DNA from: Burkholderiales bacterium
GTDB lineage: Bacteria > Pseudomonadota > Gammaproteobacteria > Burkholderiales > SG8-41
Direction: 5' to 3'
Assembly (NCBI GenBank): GCA_030684405.1
Contig: JAUXYA010000029.1
Location: 83,147-147,146 of the forward strand
Length of the DNA: 64,000 bases
Shown here: piece by piece, positions 50,355-58,431 of the stretch
Layout of the letters: every line of letters begins with the position of its first letter
Position numbering within the stretch: position 1 is the stretch's first letter
Notes under the pieces: generated by a model
What the model saw: only the letters and a program-made list of their open reading frames with translations
Databases searched by the model: none
Told to the model about the DNA's origin: nothing
Position numbers and translations under genes: made by a program

Positions 50355-50557
50355 GAAGTGTCGTTGTCAGGCGATCAGCTGGTTGTGCGGCGATACGTGG
50401 TGGACATGGGTTGCGACGCCACCAGAGTTGTTTTGATTTTTGACTATCGCTGCATATTTTCATGATTGCAAGCAGTCTGCGGCAGTAAGTCCGCTATGTG
50501 ATAGTCCAAAAAATGGCTGACTGATGCCGGCGCATGCGAGAGTGTTGTCCGTCTCAT

Positions 50558-50582
50558 AAAAAAACCCCGCCGCAGCGGGGTT
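50558..50582 (-). terminator. Rho-independent terminator
   Basis: On the minus strand, AACCCCGCTGCGGCGGGGTT then a run of T forms a compact GC-rich stem just after the metallo-hydrolase stop (50602). Confidence 0.85.
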
Positions 50583-50601
50583 GAGTGGCGTGCCGCCAAA
50601 T

Positions 50602-51501
50602 TCAGAAGCCGCGCCCCCAAAGCCCGCAGTAGCGGCGCAGCACGAAAGGCAGGTTGTTCTTGTAGCCGGGCCAGGATTCGTATTTCGGCAGCGTGACTTC
50701 CTTCTCTGCCGGCTCCCAGCACTTGCCCTCGCGCGCAGCGACCTTGACGGCTTCCGAGGCATCGCGCAGGAACTGCAGCTGCGCGCGCACGTCATCCTTG
50801 GTGCCGAGTCGGCCGCCGGGTTGCCCGGGGTGTCCCGGGATCATGCGTTCCCAGTCCATGGCCAGTATCGACTCGATGGATTTCTCGGCCTCCAGCGGAT
50901 AGAAGTCGATCATGCCGCGGCCCGGCACCGATCCCACCGGCAGCACGTCGACGACGAAGAGGATTTTCTCCTTTGGCAGGCGCATTGCGATGGTGCTATC
51001 GGAGTGGTTGGGCCCGTGGTAGGTCAGTTCCAGTTCAGTGCCGCCGAGCTTGATCACGCGCTTCTTGTTGATCACCTCGTCCGGCATCGGGGTGTGAGGG
51101 TCCTTGATCACTGCCAGTCGTTCCTGCGCGCGCTTGTGGGCGATGATTTTCGCGCCGGCGTCCTTGAAGGGCTGCCCGCCGGCAATATGGTCGTAGTGAT
51201 GGTGGCTGTAGATCAGATACTTGATCGGCTTATCGGTGACTTTTCTGATCTCGTCGATGTAAGTGGTCACCGCCTGGGGCCTGCCATAACCGATCGGGTC
51301 GGTGGCGATCACTCCGGCCGATGTGACGACGAACATCGCCTGATGGTTGCCGTAGCGATAGACATAGACGTTGTCAGTGCCTTCTACCTTGGTCGTGGCG
51401 AACAGCGGCGGCTTCTCTGCCGGTGCTGCAGCGGGTTTTTCCTGGGCGATGGCGCCGCTGGCAAAGGTCAGGGCAAGGAATGCAGACAGGATGCGCAGCA
51501 T
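50602..51501 (-). CDS. Exported metallo-beta-lactamase-fold hydrolase
   Basis: ATG 51501 gives 299 residues with a signal peptide (MLRILSAFLALTFASGAIAQ). The MBL fold's zinc motif is SHHHYDHIAGG (HxHxDH), with DSTIAMRLPKEKILFVVDVLPVG and a later PGHPGQPGG His. A long N-terminal loop (YRYGNHQAMFVVTSAGVIATDPIGY) matches class B-like or SoxH/lactonase MBLs. Periplasmic action on an unknown ester, lactone or thioester. It lies between two Rho-independent terminators and is therefore a single-gene unit. Confidence 0.9.
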   Translation of the reverse strand: MLRILSAFLALTFASGAIAQEKPAAAPAEKPPLFATTKVEGTDNVYVYRYGNHQAMFVVTSAGVIATDPIGYGRPQAVTTYIDEIRKVTDKPIKYLIYSHHHYDHIAGGQPFKDAGAKIIAHKRAQERLAVIKDPHTPMPDEVINKKRVIKLGGTELELTYHGPNHSDSTIAMRLPKEKILFVVDVLPVGSVPGRGMIDFYPLEAEKSIESILAMDWERMIPGHPGQPGGRLGTKDDVRAQLQFLRDASEAVKVAAREGKCWEPAEKEVTLPKYESWPGYKNNLPFVLRRYCGLWGRGF

Positions 51502-51570
51502 GGTGATTTCTCCAGAGTGGTTGCCGGTGCGCCTCCCCACCGAGGCCTGAGCATTATGCCCGCGGCGAAA

Positions 51571-51602
51571 ACAAAAAGGCCGGCAAAAATTTGCCGGCCT
51601 TG
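51571..51602 (-). terminator. Rho-independent terminator of the TPP-enzyme gene
   Basis: On the minus strand, AAGGCCGGCAAA, two bases, TTTGCCGGCCTT then TTTGTTTT: a 12-bp perfect stem after the TPP-enzyme stop (51638). Confidence 0.85.
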
Positions 51603-51637
51603 CGGAATAGGCGGAGAGGTCCACCTGTTGCGCCGCG

Positions 51638-53311
51638 CTAGCGGTGGATCACCGGCGCCAGGCTGTTCTGGTCGATCACGACGTCGATCACTGCCGGCTT
51701 GCCGCTGGCGAAGGCGCGCTTGATCGCGCCTTCGAGTTCCTGCGGTCGGGTGACCCGTTCGCCGTGGGCGCCGAAGACTCTAGCCAGCGCGCCGAAATCC
51801 GGGTTTTTGTAATCGACCGCGAAATAACGCCCGCCGAAATGTTCGTTCTGGAAGGCGCGTTCGTTGCCGAGACCTTCATCGTTGAACACGACATAGACCA
51901 CGGCGATGTTTTCGCGCACCGCGGTTTCGAGTTCCCCGATGTTGCACATCGCGCCCATGTCGCCGCCGGTACACAGCACGGGCCGGTCGGGCCGGGCGAG
52001 CTTGACGCCCATCGCGATCGGCAGCGCACCGCCGACGGAAGCCCAGTCGTCCATGCAGAGGAAGGTATCGGGCTCGTAGCTTTTGAAATAGCTGCGCACG
52101 TGTTTGCCGCCGTTGCCGGCGTCGACAACGAGAATGCCGTTCTCCGGCAGCGCCTTGCGGATGATGTGCGCTACAAATTGCGGCTGGATCGGTTCGGCTT
52201 CGGGCTTGAGCACGGCCTGCAGTTCGGCTTCGCCTTCGGCACGCAGCTTGGCGACATCTAGCCAGGGTTTGCGCACGCCGGCCTTCGCAGCACGAGCGGC
52301 AAGGCCGTCGATGAAACTGGTCGCCGAGCCGGCAATGCCCAGCGCTACCGGGAACACGATGCCGATCTGGCCGGCGGCGGCGGTCTGGTGGATGATTTTT
52401 GCGCTCTCGCTGAAGATCCCGTATTTGTAGAGCGTCGAGAACACGTCGAAGTGGGCGCCGACGGCAATGATGACGTCGGCCTGGGGTGCAGTGCGATTGG
52501 CGCTGTCGAAGCCGTTGCGGCCCAGCGGGCCGAGCGACATCGGGTGTGAAGCGGGGAAGGCATCGGGTGAATACTGTAGCGCGGCCGCCGGAATGCCGGT
52601 GGCTTCGGTCAGCTTTTGCATCGCGGCGACGGCGCGCTCTTTCATCACGCCACGGCCGATCACGAACAGCGGGCGCTCTGCCTTGGCAATCATGTCCCAG
52701 GCGGCGTCGACCTGTGCCGGATCGCAGACCGCGGGCACGGAGTGGCGGTAAGCGGCGGGCGCCGTCGGCTCCGTTGCGATCTGCTGCAGCAGCACTTCGC
52801 TGGCGGCCTCGATGTGGGCGGGGCCCTGCGGTTCGGTCAGCGCGACGCGGAAGGCCTTGCGCACGGCTTCCTGCACCTTGTCGACATAGGGAATGCTGTA
52901 GGCCCACTTGGTGATCGGGCGCATGAACGGAATCTGGTCCATGTCCTGGGTCGCATCGCGTTCGCGCATGATGCTTTCCTGCACGCCGGTAATGCTGATC
53001 ACCGGCACGTTGCCCTTGAAGGCGGCGCCGATGCCGGTGACCATGTTGGTGACGCCCGGGCCTTCGGTGACGGTGACGACCGAGGGTTTGTTCGCGGCGC
53101 GGGCGAAGCCATACGACATGAAGGCGGCACCCTGTTCGTGTCGGGTGAGGATGAAGCGGATCTGCGGCGTCGCACGCAGTTCATCGAGGATGGCGAGGTT
53201 CTGCGTGCCGGGGATGCCGAAGACGTGGTCGATGCCTTCGCGCAGCAGGCCGTCGACGAGGGCGCGGGCGCCGGTGACGGTTTTTACCGCTTTGCGTTCG
53301 GTGCTGTCCAT
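51638..53311 (-). CDS. Thiamine-diphosphate-dependent enzyme (acetolactate synthase-like)
   Basis: ATG 53311 gives 557 residues with three domains: pyrimidine-binding (about 10-170; catalytic Glu in ILTRHEQGAAFM), a middle FAD/NAD-like region (190-330; PLFVIGRGVMKERAVAAM) and PP-binding (350-535; TGGDMGAMCNIGELETAVRENIAVVYVVFNDE with the Mg/TPP loop, in which the usual GDG is GGDMG). It resembles acetolactate synthase and benzoylformate decarboxylase-like catabolic enzymes. No regulatory subunit is adjacent, so a decarboxylase or carboligase role in degradation is likelier than isoleucine synthesis. Own terminator. Confidence 0.92.
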   Translation of the reverse strand: MDSTERKAVKTVTGARALVDGLLREGIDHVFGIPGTQNLAILDELRATPQIRFILTRHEQGAAFMSYGFARAANKPSVVTVTEGPGVTNMVTGIGAAFKGNVPVISITGVQESIMRERDATQDMDQIPFMRPITKWAYSIPYVDKVQEAVRKAFRVALTEPQGPAHIEAASEVLLQQIATEPTAPAAYRHSVPAVCDPAQVDAAWDMIAKAERPLFVIGRGVMKERAVAAMQKLTEATGIPAAALQYSPDAFPASHPMSLGPLGRNGFDSANRTAPQADVIIAVGAHFDVFSTLYKYGIFSESAKIIHQTAAAGQIGIVFPVALGIAGSATSFIDGLAARAAKAGVRKPWLDVAKLRAEGEAELQAVLKPEAEPIQPQFVAHIIRKALPENGILVVDAGNGGKHVRSYFKSYEPDTFLCMDDWASVGGALPIAMGVKLARPDRPVLCTGGDMGAMCNIGELETAVRENIAVVYVVFNDEGLGNERAFQNEHFGGRYFAVDYKNPDFGALARVFGAHGERVTRPQELEGAIKRAFASGKPAVIDVVIDQNSLAPVIHR

Positions 53312-53510
53312 GGGAGTTTCCTTTGCGTGCGGGTTGATGCGAACGCGGATGTTAGCCCAAAACTGAAAAACCACCGAGATCAACGGCAGAGTGCCGTGCA
53401 AACCTTGCAGCGGTCCACATTGGGCAATTTTTCAACATAAGTTCCGAGATAGGCGACGCGAACGCGTATTTATGTCCGGAACGCATTGTGTTTGGCGGCG
53501 TGCAATGGTC

Positions 53511-53541
53511 AAATCCAGAGTGCGGCAACGATTCTGGATTT
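53511..53541. promoter_or_regulatory. Inverted repeat upstream of a Bug gene
   Basis: AAATCCAGA and TCTGGATTT are perfect 9-bp arms with a 13-bp spacer, 45 bases before the Bug gene's ATG. The arms resemble a dimeric regulator site; no regulator gene is adjacent. Confidence 0.5.
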
Positions 53542-53586
53542 ATAAATATGGATTACCAAGGCAAAGCCGCAGCCGAGAGGAGAATC

Positions 53587-54564
53587 ATGAAAAACACGAT
53601 GCATGCCCTGGCGGGCACATTGCTCGCCGCCGCGGTGTCCACCACCGCGATCCCCGTAGCAGCCCAGAGCTTTCCGACCCGACCGGTGCGCATGGTGGTG
53701 CCTTATCCGCCAGGTGGTGCCAACGACATCATCGGTCGCCTGCTGGCGCCGGTGATGTCTCAGGAGCTGGGACAGAACGTCATCGTCGACAACCGCGGCG
53801 GTGGCAATACGCTGATCGGTTCCCAGATCGTCGCCACTGCCGCACCCGACGGCTATACGCTGCTGATGGTTGCCGCCGGCCATGCGGTGAATCCGGCACT
53901 TTACAAGAAGCTGCCGTACGACACCGCGCGCGACTTTGTGCCGGTATCGCTGTTCGGCGACGGTGCCTATGTGCTGGTCGCGCATCCGTCGGCCGGCGTG
54001 TCGAACAGCGCAGAACTGATTGCCCAAGCGAAGGCGAATCCGGGCAAGGTGGCCTACGCTTCGTCGAGCACCGGTAACCTGACCCACCTCGCAGCGGAAC
54101 TGTTCAATTCGCTAGCCGGCGTGACGATGCTGCACGTTCCGTACAAGGGCGGGGGACCGGCGATGACGGACCTGCTCGGCGGCCGCGTGCAGGTGTTTTT
54201 CTCGACGGTCGCGGTAGCGCGGCCGCACCTCCAGTCGGGCAAGATCCGCGGGCTGGGCGTGACCACGCCGAAACGCACGCCGGCGTTGCCCAATGTACCG
54301 ACCATCGCCGAATCGGGTCTGCCCGGTTACGCGGTGAGCGGCTGGTACGGTGCGGTGGTGCCGAAAGGCACTTCGAAGGCGGTGATCGACAAGCTGCACG
54401 GTGCAGTGCAGGTCGCGCTGCGCCTGCCCGAGGTCAAGGAACGCCTGCTCAGTGTCGGCGTCGAGGCGGTCGAGGCGTCGCCAACGGCATTCGGCAAGCT
54501 GATCGACGACGACATCGCGAAGTGGATCAAAGTGGCGCGGCCGCTCAACATCAGCATGGATTGA
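53587..54564 (+). CDS. Bug/TctC-family periplasmic binding protein (6 of 8)
   Basis: ATG 53587 with GAGAGGAG upstream gives 325 residues. Signal peptide ends PVAAQS; then FPTRPVRMVVPYPPGGANDIIGRLL and VDNRGGGNTLIG. HVPYKGGGPAMTDLLGGRVQVFF is the ligand hinge. Transcribed alone between a divergent TPP-enzyme gene and a convergent esterase; an inverted repeat lies upstream. Partner transporter unknown. Confidence 0.93.
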   Translation: MKNTMHALAGTLLAAAVSTTAIPVAAQSFPTRPVRMVVPYPPGGANDIIGRLLAPVMSQELGQNVIVDNRGGGNTLIGSQIVATAAPDGYTLLMVAAGHAVNPALYKKLPYDTARDFVPVSLFGDGAYVLVAHPSAGVSNSAELIAQAKANPGKVAYASSSTGNLTHLAAELFNSLAGVTMLHVPYKGGGPAMTDLLGGRVQVFFSTVAVARPHLQSGKIRGLGVTTPKRTPALPNVPTIAESGLPGYAVSGWYGAVVPKGTSKAVIDKLHGAVQVALRLPEVKERLLSVGVEAVEASPTAFGKLIDDDIAKWIKVARPLNISMD

Positions 54565-54581
54565 ATCGCTTCAGCTGCAAA

Positions 54582-54611
54582 CAAGAAACCCCGCCAAGGC
54601 GGGGTTTCTTG
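54582..54611. terminator. Bidirectional Rho-independent terminator
   Basis: CAAGAAACCCCGCC and GGCGGGGTTTCTTG are perfect 14-bp arms around AA, located between two convergent genes (Bug at 54564 and esterase at 54627). Short T-rich ends on both sides support termination in both directions. Confidence 0.82.
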
Positions 54612-54626
54612 TTGGTGTTTCCGGTT

Positions 54627-55493
54627 TCAGGCGGCTTTTTTCTGCAGTGCCTGCAGCTGTTTTGCGATGAAGTCCATCACCATCCGGTGCGAACGGTCGG
54701 CGGCGGGACTGGGCACTGCGGTCCATTCGTGTTCACTGCCCTCGAAAATCTCGAGCTGGCATTCGCCGCCGGCAGCACGGTAAGTCGCCGCAAATTTTTC
54801 CTGGATCGGCGGGATCACGTTGTCGTCGAGTCCACCCTGCATGATGAGCATCGGCAGCAGCCGGACTTTTTCCTTGCGATCGAGAATTTCCTGCGGGTTG
54901 CCTTCGTGGATGCTGTCCGGCGTACTGAAGAAGGTGTCGGATTTTTTCATCATCTCTTTGTTGCCTTTTTTCTCGGCCTGCGCGCGGCGCGCGACCGGAT
55001 CGCTGATAGGCGAGCGGGTGGCGACATAAGAGAAAGTGGCATCGAGCAGTGGTGCTTCCGGCAGAGGGACTGCGGCGTATTTCGCTTCGTTCGGTTTCAT
55101 CGCCAGCAGTTGCGCGATATGGCCGCCGCTGGAGCTGCCGAGCACGCCGAAGTGGGTCGGGTCGCCATTGAGTTCTTTTGCCTTGTGCTTCAACCAGCGG
55201 ATTGCATAGTGCGCGTCCTGCACCGATGCCGGGTACGGCGCCTCGCTGGAAATGCGCAGGTCCGGCGATACCACCAGCATGCCGGCCGCGGCGATGGCGC
55301 GAGCCATCGGCTCGTTGGCGTAGCGGTCCTTGCGGCTCCAGGCGCCGCCGTGCAGGTCGAGCAGCACCGGGAACGGTCCCGAGCCCTGCGGCTGGTAGAT
55401 GCGCGCGATCAGCGTGCGTTGTTCGGTCTTGCGGTATTCAACTTCCCAGACCTTGACGGCAAACAGGTTCGAGGGATTGTAGGCAACAGTCAT
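54627..55493 (-). CDS. Alpha/beta hydrolase (esterase, BD-FAE-like)
   Basis: The 288-residue cytosolic enzyme shows DLHGGAWSRKDR (oxyanion hole), the nucleophile FGVLGSSSGGHIAQ, acid in MQGGLDDNVIPP and histidine in EGSEHEWTAV. N-terminal VWEVEYRKTEQRTLIARIYQP is typical of HSL/xylan-esterase-like hydrolases. Substrate unknown. It converges with the Bug gene and shares the bidirectional terminator. Confidence 0.9.
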   Translation of the reverse strand: MTVAYNPSNLFAVKVWEVEYRKTEQRTLIARIYQPQGSGPFPVLLDLHGGAWSRKDRYANEPMARAIAAAGMLVVSPDLRISSEAPYPASVQDAHYAIRWLKHKAKELNGDPTHFGVLGSSSGGHIAQLLAMKPNEAKYAAVPLPEAPLLDATFSYVATRSPISDPVARRAQAEKKGNKEMMKKSDTFFSTPDSIHEGNPQEILDRKEKVRLLPMLIMQGGLDDNVIPPIQEKFAATYRAAGGECQLEIFEGSEHEWTAVPSPAADRSHRMVMDFIAKQLQALQKKAA

Positions 55494-55608
55494 GAAACTC
55501 CTCCGTGCATTGTGGTTCGCGGAAAGGCGCTTATGATAAGCCCTCTTTGACGCGGTCGGTCAGCTCTCCGCGATTTTCATGACGCAGTCCATATTGAGGA
55601 GATTCAAC

Positions 55609-55911
55609 ATGCTTTGGGCCATTTCCTGCATCGATAAACCGGACACCGCGGCGATCCGTGAATCGGTGCTGATTCCCCACCGCGAATATCTCGGCAGCCA
55701 GAAGCATATCCTTGTGCTCGCCGGCGCAACGCAGAACGACGAAGGCACCGAGGCCATTGGCAGCCTGTTCATCGTCAACGTCAACAGCCGCGCCGAAGCG
55801 AAAAAATTCTCTGATGGCGACCCCTTCACGCAGAAGGGTGTGTTCAAGAGCATCACCATCACCCGCATGCGCAAGGGACAGTGGAACCCGGGCGCCGCCG
55901 AGGGTGCCTGA
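55609..55911 (+). CDS. YciI-family protein
   Basis: ATG 55609 (after GAGGAGATTCAAC) gives 100 residues with the YciI ferredoxin-like fold: MLWAISCIDKPDTAAIRESVLIPHREYLGSQ...IGSLFIVNVNSRAEAKKFSDGDPFTQKGVFKSITITRMRKGQW. The conserved His and the Asp-Pro pair (GDPF) of the family are visible. Small YciI proteins are usually of unknown enzymatic role. The stop overlaps the DUF3095 gene's GTG start by eight bases. Confidence 0.88.
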   Translation: MLWAISCIDKPDTAAIRESVLIPHREYLGSQKHILVLAGATQNDEGTEAIGSLFIVNVNSRAEAKKFSDGDPFTQKGVFKSITITRMRKGQWNPGAAEGA

Positions 55912-57121
55912 GGCGCGCATCAACGCTGCTGCCGGCAGTGAGGGTTTCTATGCAGCACTGCCGCCGATCACCGAATTTTCGGCGATCACCCGAGCGGAGA
56001 GTTACCGCGAGCTGCCCGCGGACTGGCATATCGCGTTCTGCGATGTGCGCAACTCGACTGCGGCAGTGGCTGCCGGCAAGTACCGCAATGTGAATTCCGT
56101 CGGCGCCGCGGCGATCACTGCGGTAATCAATGCCGCGGATGGCGTCGACATTCCTTTCAGCTTCGAGGGCGACGGCGCGGTGCTGTGCGTGCCGCCGTGC
56201 TGCCTCGAGGCGGCGCGTGCCGCGCTGGCGAAGACCCAGGAGATGGCGCGCGACGCCTTCGGCCTCGACTTGCGCATTGCCACGGTGCCTGCGGCGGAGA
56301 TTCCGGCGGGTTTCAGCGTGCGCGTTGCGCGCTACCGGGTGTCCGAGCATTACCAGCAGGCGGTGTTCTCCGGTGGCGGCATTGCCTGCATCGACGCGCT
56401 GGTCAAGGATCCGGCGACGGCGGCGCGTTACCTGATCGAACCCGGCAGCATCCAGCCACAGGGCAGTTTCGAGGGTTTCGAGTGCCGCTGGCAGGACATT
56501 CCCAGCCGCCACGGCGAGACCGTGAGCCTGATGGTGCTGGCTCTGCACCACGAGCCGGAGCGTACGGCGGCGGTATACCGCGAAGTGATCGCCAAGGTGA
56601 GGGAAGTTTATGGTGACGAGGAAGCCTGCCATCCGCTGGCGGTGCCGCAGCTGGCGATGACGCTCGACGGCAATTTGCTTGAGGACGAGGCCGCCATCCG
56701 CACGGCGGCATCGGGGCGCTGGCAGCGCTGGCGCCGGAAAATGCATATCCGCTTGATGGTGCTGGTCGGCTGGGTGCTGATGCGTTTTGGTATCCGCACT
56801 GAGGCCACTGATTGGAGCCGCTACAAGTCGGATCTGGTGCGCAACGCCGATGTGCGCAAATTTTCAGATATCTATCGGCAGATCCTGTCCGGGACCGCGG
56901 CGCAGCGTCTGGCGCTGGAAGTCTGGCTGCAACAGAAATTCCGCCAGCGCCAGCTGCTTTATGGTCTGCATGTCACGGACCGCGCGCACATGACCTGCCT
57001 GGTATTCGACTACGCAGGCCGCCATCTGCATTTCATCGACGGTGCCGACGGCGGGCTGTTCCTCGCGGCCAAGGCGTTCAAGGAACGCGCCAACCAGTAC
57101 GTCAGCCGTACCGGGATTTGA
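55904..57121 (+). CDS. DUF3095-family protein (class III cyclase-like fold)
   Basis: The ORF is open from 55712; the likely start is GTG at 55904, giving about 405 residues, since family sequences begin around GFYAALPPITEFSAIT. The core DWHIAFCDVRNSTAAVAAGKYRNVNSVGAAAITAVINAADGVDIPFSFEGDGAVLCVPP resembles DUF3095, distantly related to class III adenylyl/guanylyl cyclases (Asp in CDVRNST and GDGAV loop). A probable membrane helix lies near residue 285 (LMVLVGWVLMRFGI). A C-terminal domain (300-400) has no assigned role. Overlap with YciI suggests translational coupling. A nucleotide-based signal is possible but unproven. Confidence 0.8.
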   Translation: MPEARINAAAGSEGFYAALPPITEFSAITRAESYRELPADWHIAFCDVRNSTAAVAAGKYRNVNSVGAAAITAVINAADGVDIPFSFEGDGAVLCVPPCCLEAARAALAKTQEMARDAFGLDLRIATVPAAEIPAGFSVRVARYRVSEHYQQAVFSGGGIACIDALVKDPATAARYLIEPGSIQPQGSFEGFECRWQDIPSRHGETVSLMVLALHHEPERTAAVYREVIAKVREVYGDEEACHPLAVPQLAMTLDGNLLEDEAAIRTAASGRWQRWRRKMHIRLMVLVGWVLMRFGIRTEATDWSRYKSDLVRNADVRKFSDIYRQILSGTAAQRLALEVWLQQKFRQRQLLYGLHVTDRAHMTCLVFDYAGRHLHFIDGADGGLFLAAKAFKERANQYVSRTGI

Positions 57122-57127
57122 CGGCCG

Positions 57128-57171
57128 GAGAAATTATTTAAGTATCTGATTTTAAACGAATTTATTGCTTA
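57128..57171 (-). repeat. AT-rich intergenic element, diverged copy
   Basis: Minus-strand sequence ATCAGATACTTAAATAATTT shares the ATACTTA core of the dispersed element. It is the gap between DUF3095 and the peroxiredoxin gene and includes no gene. Confidence 0.35.
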
Positions 57172-57175
57172 CAGG

Positions 57176-57751
57176 TCATTTCATCTTCTGCAGCACCTCA
57201 AGCAGCTCGTCGTTGGGCATGATGCCGCGTGGATCGTTGACGTTGGCGTAGCGGACGAAGCCCTCGCGGTCGATGATGAACCAGGCGCGTTTCGCACGCA
57301 GATAAGCGGCGATGCGTTTGCCATCCTTCGCCAGCGCGGGATCATCGTTGAGCACGCCGTAGGCGCGGGTCATTTCGCGGCGGGTGTCACTCAACAGCGG
57401 GAACTTCAGTCCGAGCTTGGTGGCGAACTCGGTATTGGCGGCGTTGAAATCGACACTGATGCCCAGGACCTGGGCATTGGCGGCCTCGAACTTGGGAAGA
57501 TCAAGCTGGAAGGCCACGACTTCGGTCGTTCACGTGTCGGTGAAGGCGGCGATGTAGAAGAACAGGACGACGTTCTTTTTGCCCAGATAATCCGCGAGTG
57601 CCACCGGCTTGCCGGTGGAGGAGTTCACGGAAAACGCAGGCGCCCGGTCGCCGGGCTTCGGCATCTGGGCCTGAGCGGACACGGCGAACAGAGTCGCGGC
57701 CCCGAGCAGGCTGGCGGTTATCCAGCGGTGCAGCAGTGACATTTTCGTCAT
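57176..57751 (-). CDS. Exported peroxiredoxin, probable selenoprotein (Sec at TGA 57530-57532)
   Basis: The ORF track splits this gene into 57530-57751 and 57176-57517. Read through the in-frame TGA, it encodes 191 residues with a signal peptide (LGAATLFAVSAQAQ), then MPKPGDRAPAFSVNSSTGKP, VVLFFYIAAFTDT-U74-TTEVVAFQLD, LGISVDFNAANTEFATKLGLKFPLLSD and WFIIDREGFVRY, a normal AhpC/TSA peroxiredoxin. U74 sits exactly where the peroxidatic Cys of TxxC belongs. There is no cysteine anywhere else, so a one-Sec enzyme is expected, reduced by a partner. ATG 57751 has GGAGG upstream. A stem-loop starting 14 bases after the TGA supports Sec insertion. It lies 20 bases after the thioredoxin-like gene, same operon. 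Alternative: a pseudogene with a nonsense mutation. Confidence 0.85.
57482..57515 (-). promoter_or_regulatory. Candidate bacterial SECIS stem-loop (peroxiredoxin)
   Basis: After the TGA, GGCCTT pairs with GAGGCC (one G-U), a small internal loop follows, and AGCTTG pairs with CAAGTT (one G-U) around AUCUUCC. The apical loop begins 28 bases after the TGA, within the 16-37 spacing known for bSECIS. If the terminal G-C pair opens, G leads the loop as the consensus wants. Pairing was checked by hand only. Confidence 0.55.
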
Positions 57752-57771
57752 CGTGGTCCTCCGTTTGCGGG

Positions 57772-58290
57772 TTATTTGATGCGGGCGAGGTCGCGCACGT
57801 AATTGCGCAGCACGAGGCCGTCGAAATCGACATGGCCGATACCGCGCGCATTGATCAGGCCTTTTTTATCGACGATGACCGTGGACGGCACTCCGCGTAC
57901 GCCGAAACCGCGAGCGACGTTCATGTCCTGGTCGAGCAGTGCGGGCACGGTGTAGCCGCCCTTGGCGAATATCGGCTTGACCGCGGCTTCGCCGGTGCCG
58001 TCGATCGAGATGGTGATGACCTGGATCCCGTACTTCTTCAACTCGTCATGCGCCCTCTGCACGGAGGGCAGCTCGCGTACGCAGGAGCTTCACCACGAAG
58101 CCCAGAAGCGGATGATGGTGACCTTGTTGCGCAGGTCGACGTCGCTGCCGCTGCTGCCGTTGATGCCCGGGATCTTGAACGAGGGCATCGGCGTGGGCTG
58201 CGGCACCGGCACCAGGGTATCGGCCGCGACGGGCTGCGTCAGCATCAGGACGCCACCCAGCAGGGCGGCCAGAAGTGTGTTCAGTCGCAT
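57772..58290 (-). CDS. Exported thioredoxin/TlpA-like protein, probable selenoprotein (Sec at TGA 58090-58092)
   Basis: The ORF track shows two pieces (58090-58359 and 57772-58062). Read through the TGA, 172 residues result from ATG 58290, which has GGAGG upstream. A signal peptide (LLAALLGGVLMLTQPVAA) precedes a Pro-rich linker and a TlpA-like thioredoxin fold: VTIIRFWASW-U67-SSCVRELPSVQRAHDEL, IQVITISIDGTG, ARGFGVRGVPSTVIVDKKGLINARGIGH (with the cis-Pro VPST). The TGA takes the place of the first Cys in CxxC, giving U-S-S-C. No other lesion exists. First gene of the pair with the Sec peroxiredoxin; probably the periplasmic reductant or redox partner. A hairpin at SECIS distance follows. A mutated pseudogene is less likely given the exact placement twice. 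Confidence 0.87.
58052..58089 (-). promoter_or_regulatory. Candidate bacterial SECIS stem-loop (thioredoxin-like gene)
   Basis: Directly after the TGA, AGCTC pairs with GAGCT, then GCCCTC pairs perfectly with GAGGGC around the loop CGUGCA. The second loop begins 26 bases after the TGA and has G as its second base, matching the published bSECIS rules (16-37 spacing; G in the first two loop bases). It is a hand-drawn fold. Confidence 0.65.
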
Positions 58291-58431
58291 AAAACCTCCG
58301 TGACGGTTTCTGTCGGGGGATGACTGCCCTGATTCTAGCCGGACTTGAGGTTTGGGCAACCGCGGACGGCGCCATGCTGCACCTTGTCATGGACGTGCGG
58401 CGGCGGCTTTTGCCGCCGCCGCTGCACGGCT

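Noticed and set aside
57176-58359. Reading the two TGA-split genes as ordinary frameshifted pseudogenes
   Set aside because: Both breaks are single in-frame TGA codons at the catalytic residue, the frames otherwise stay intact, and hairpins follow; a shared random origin is improbable.
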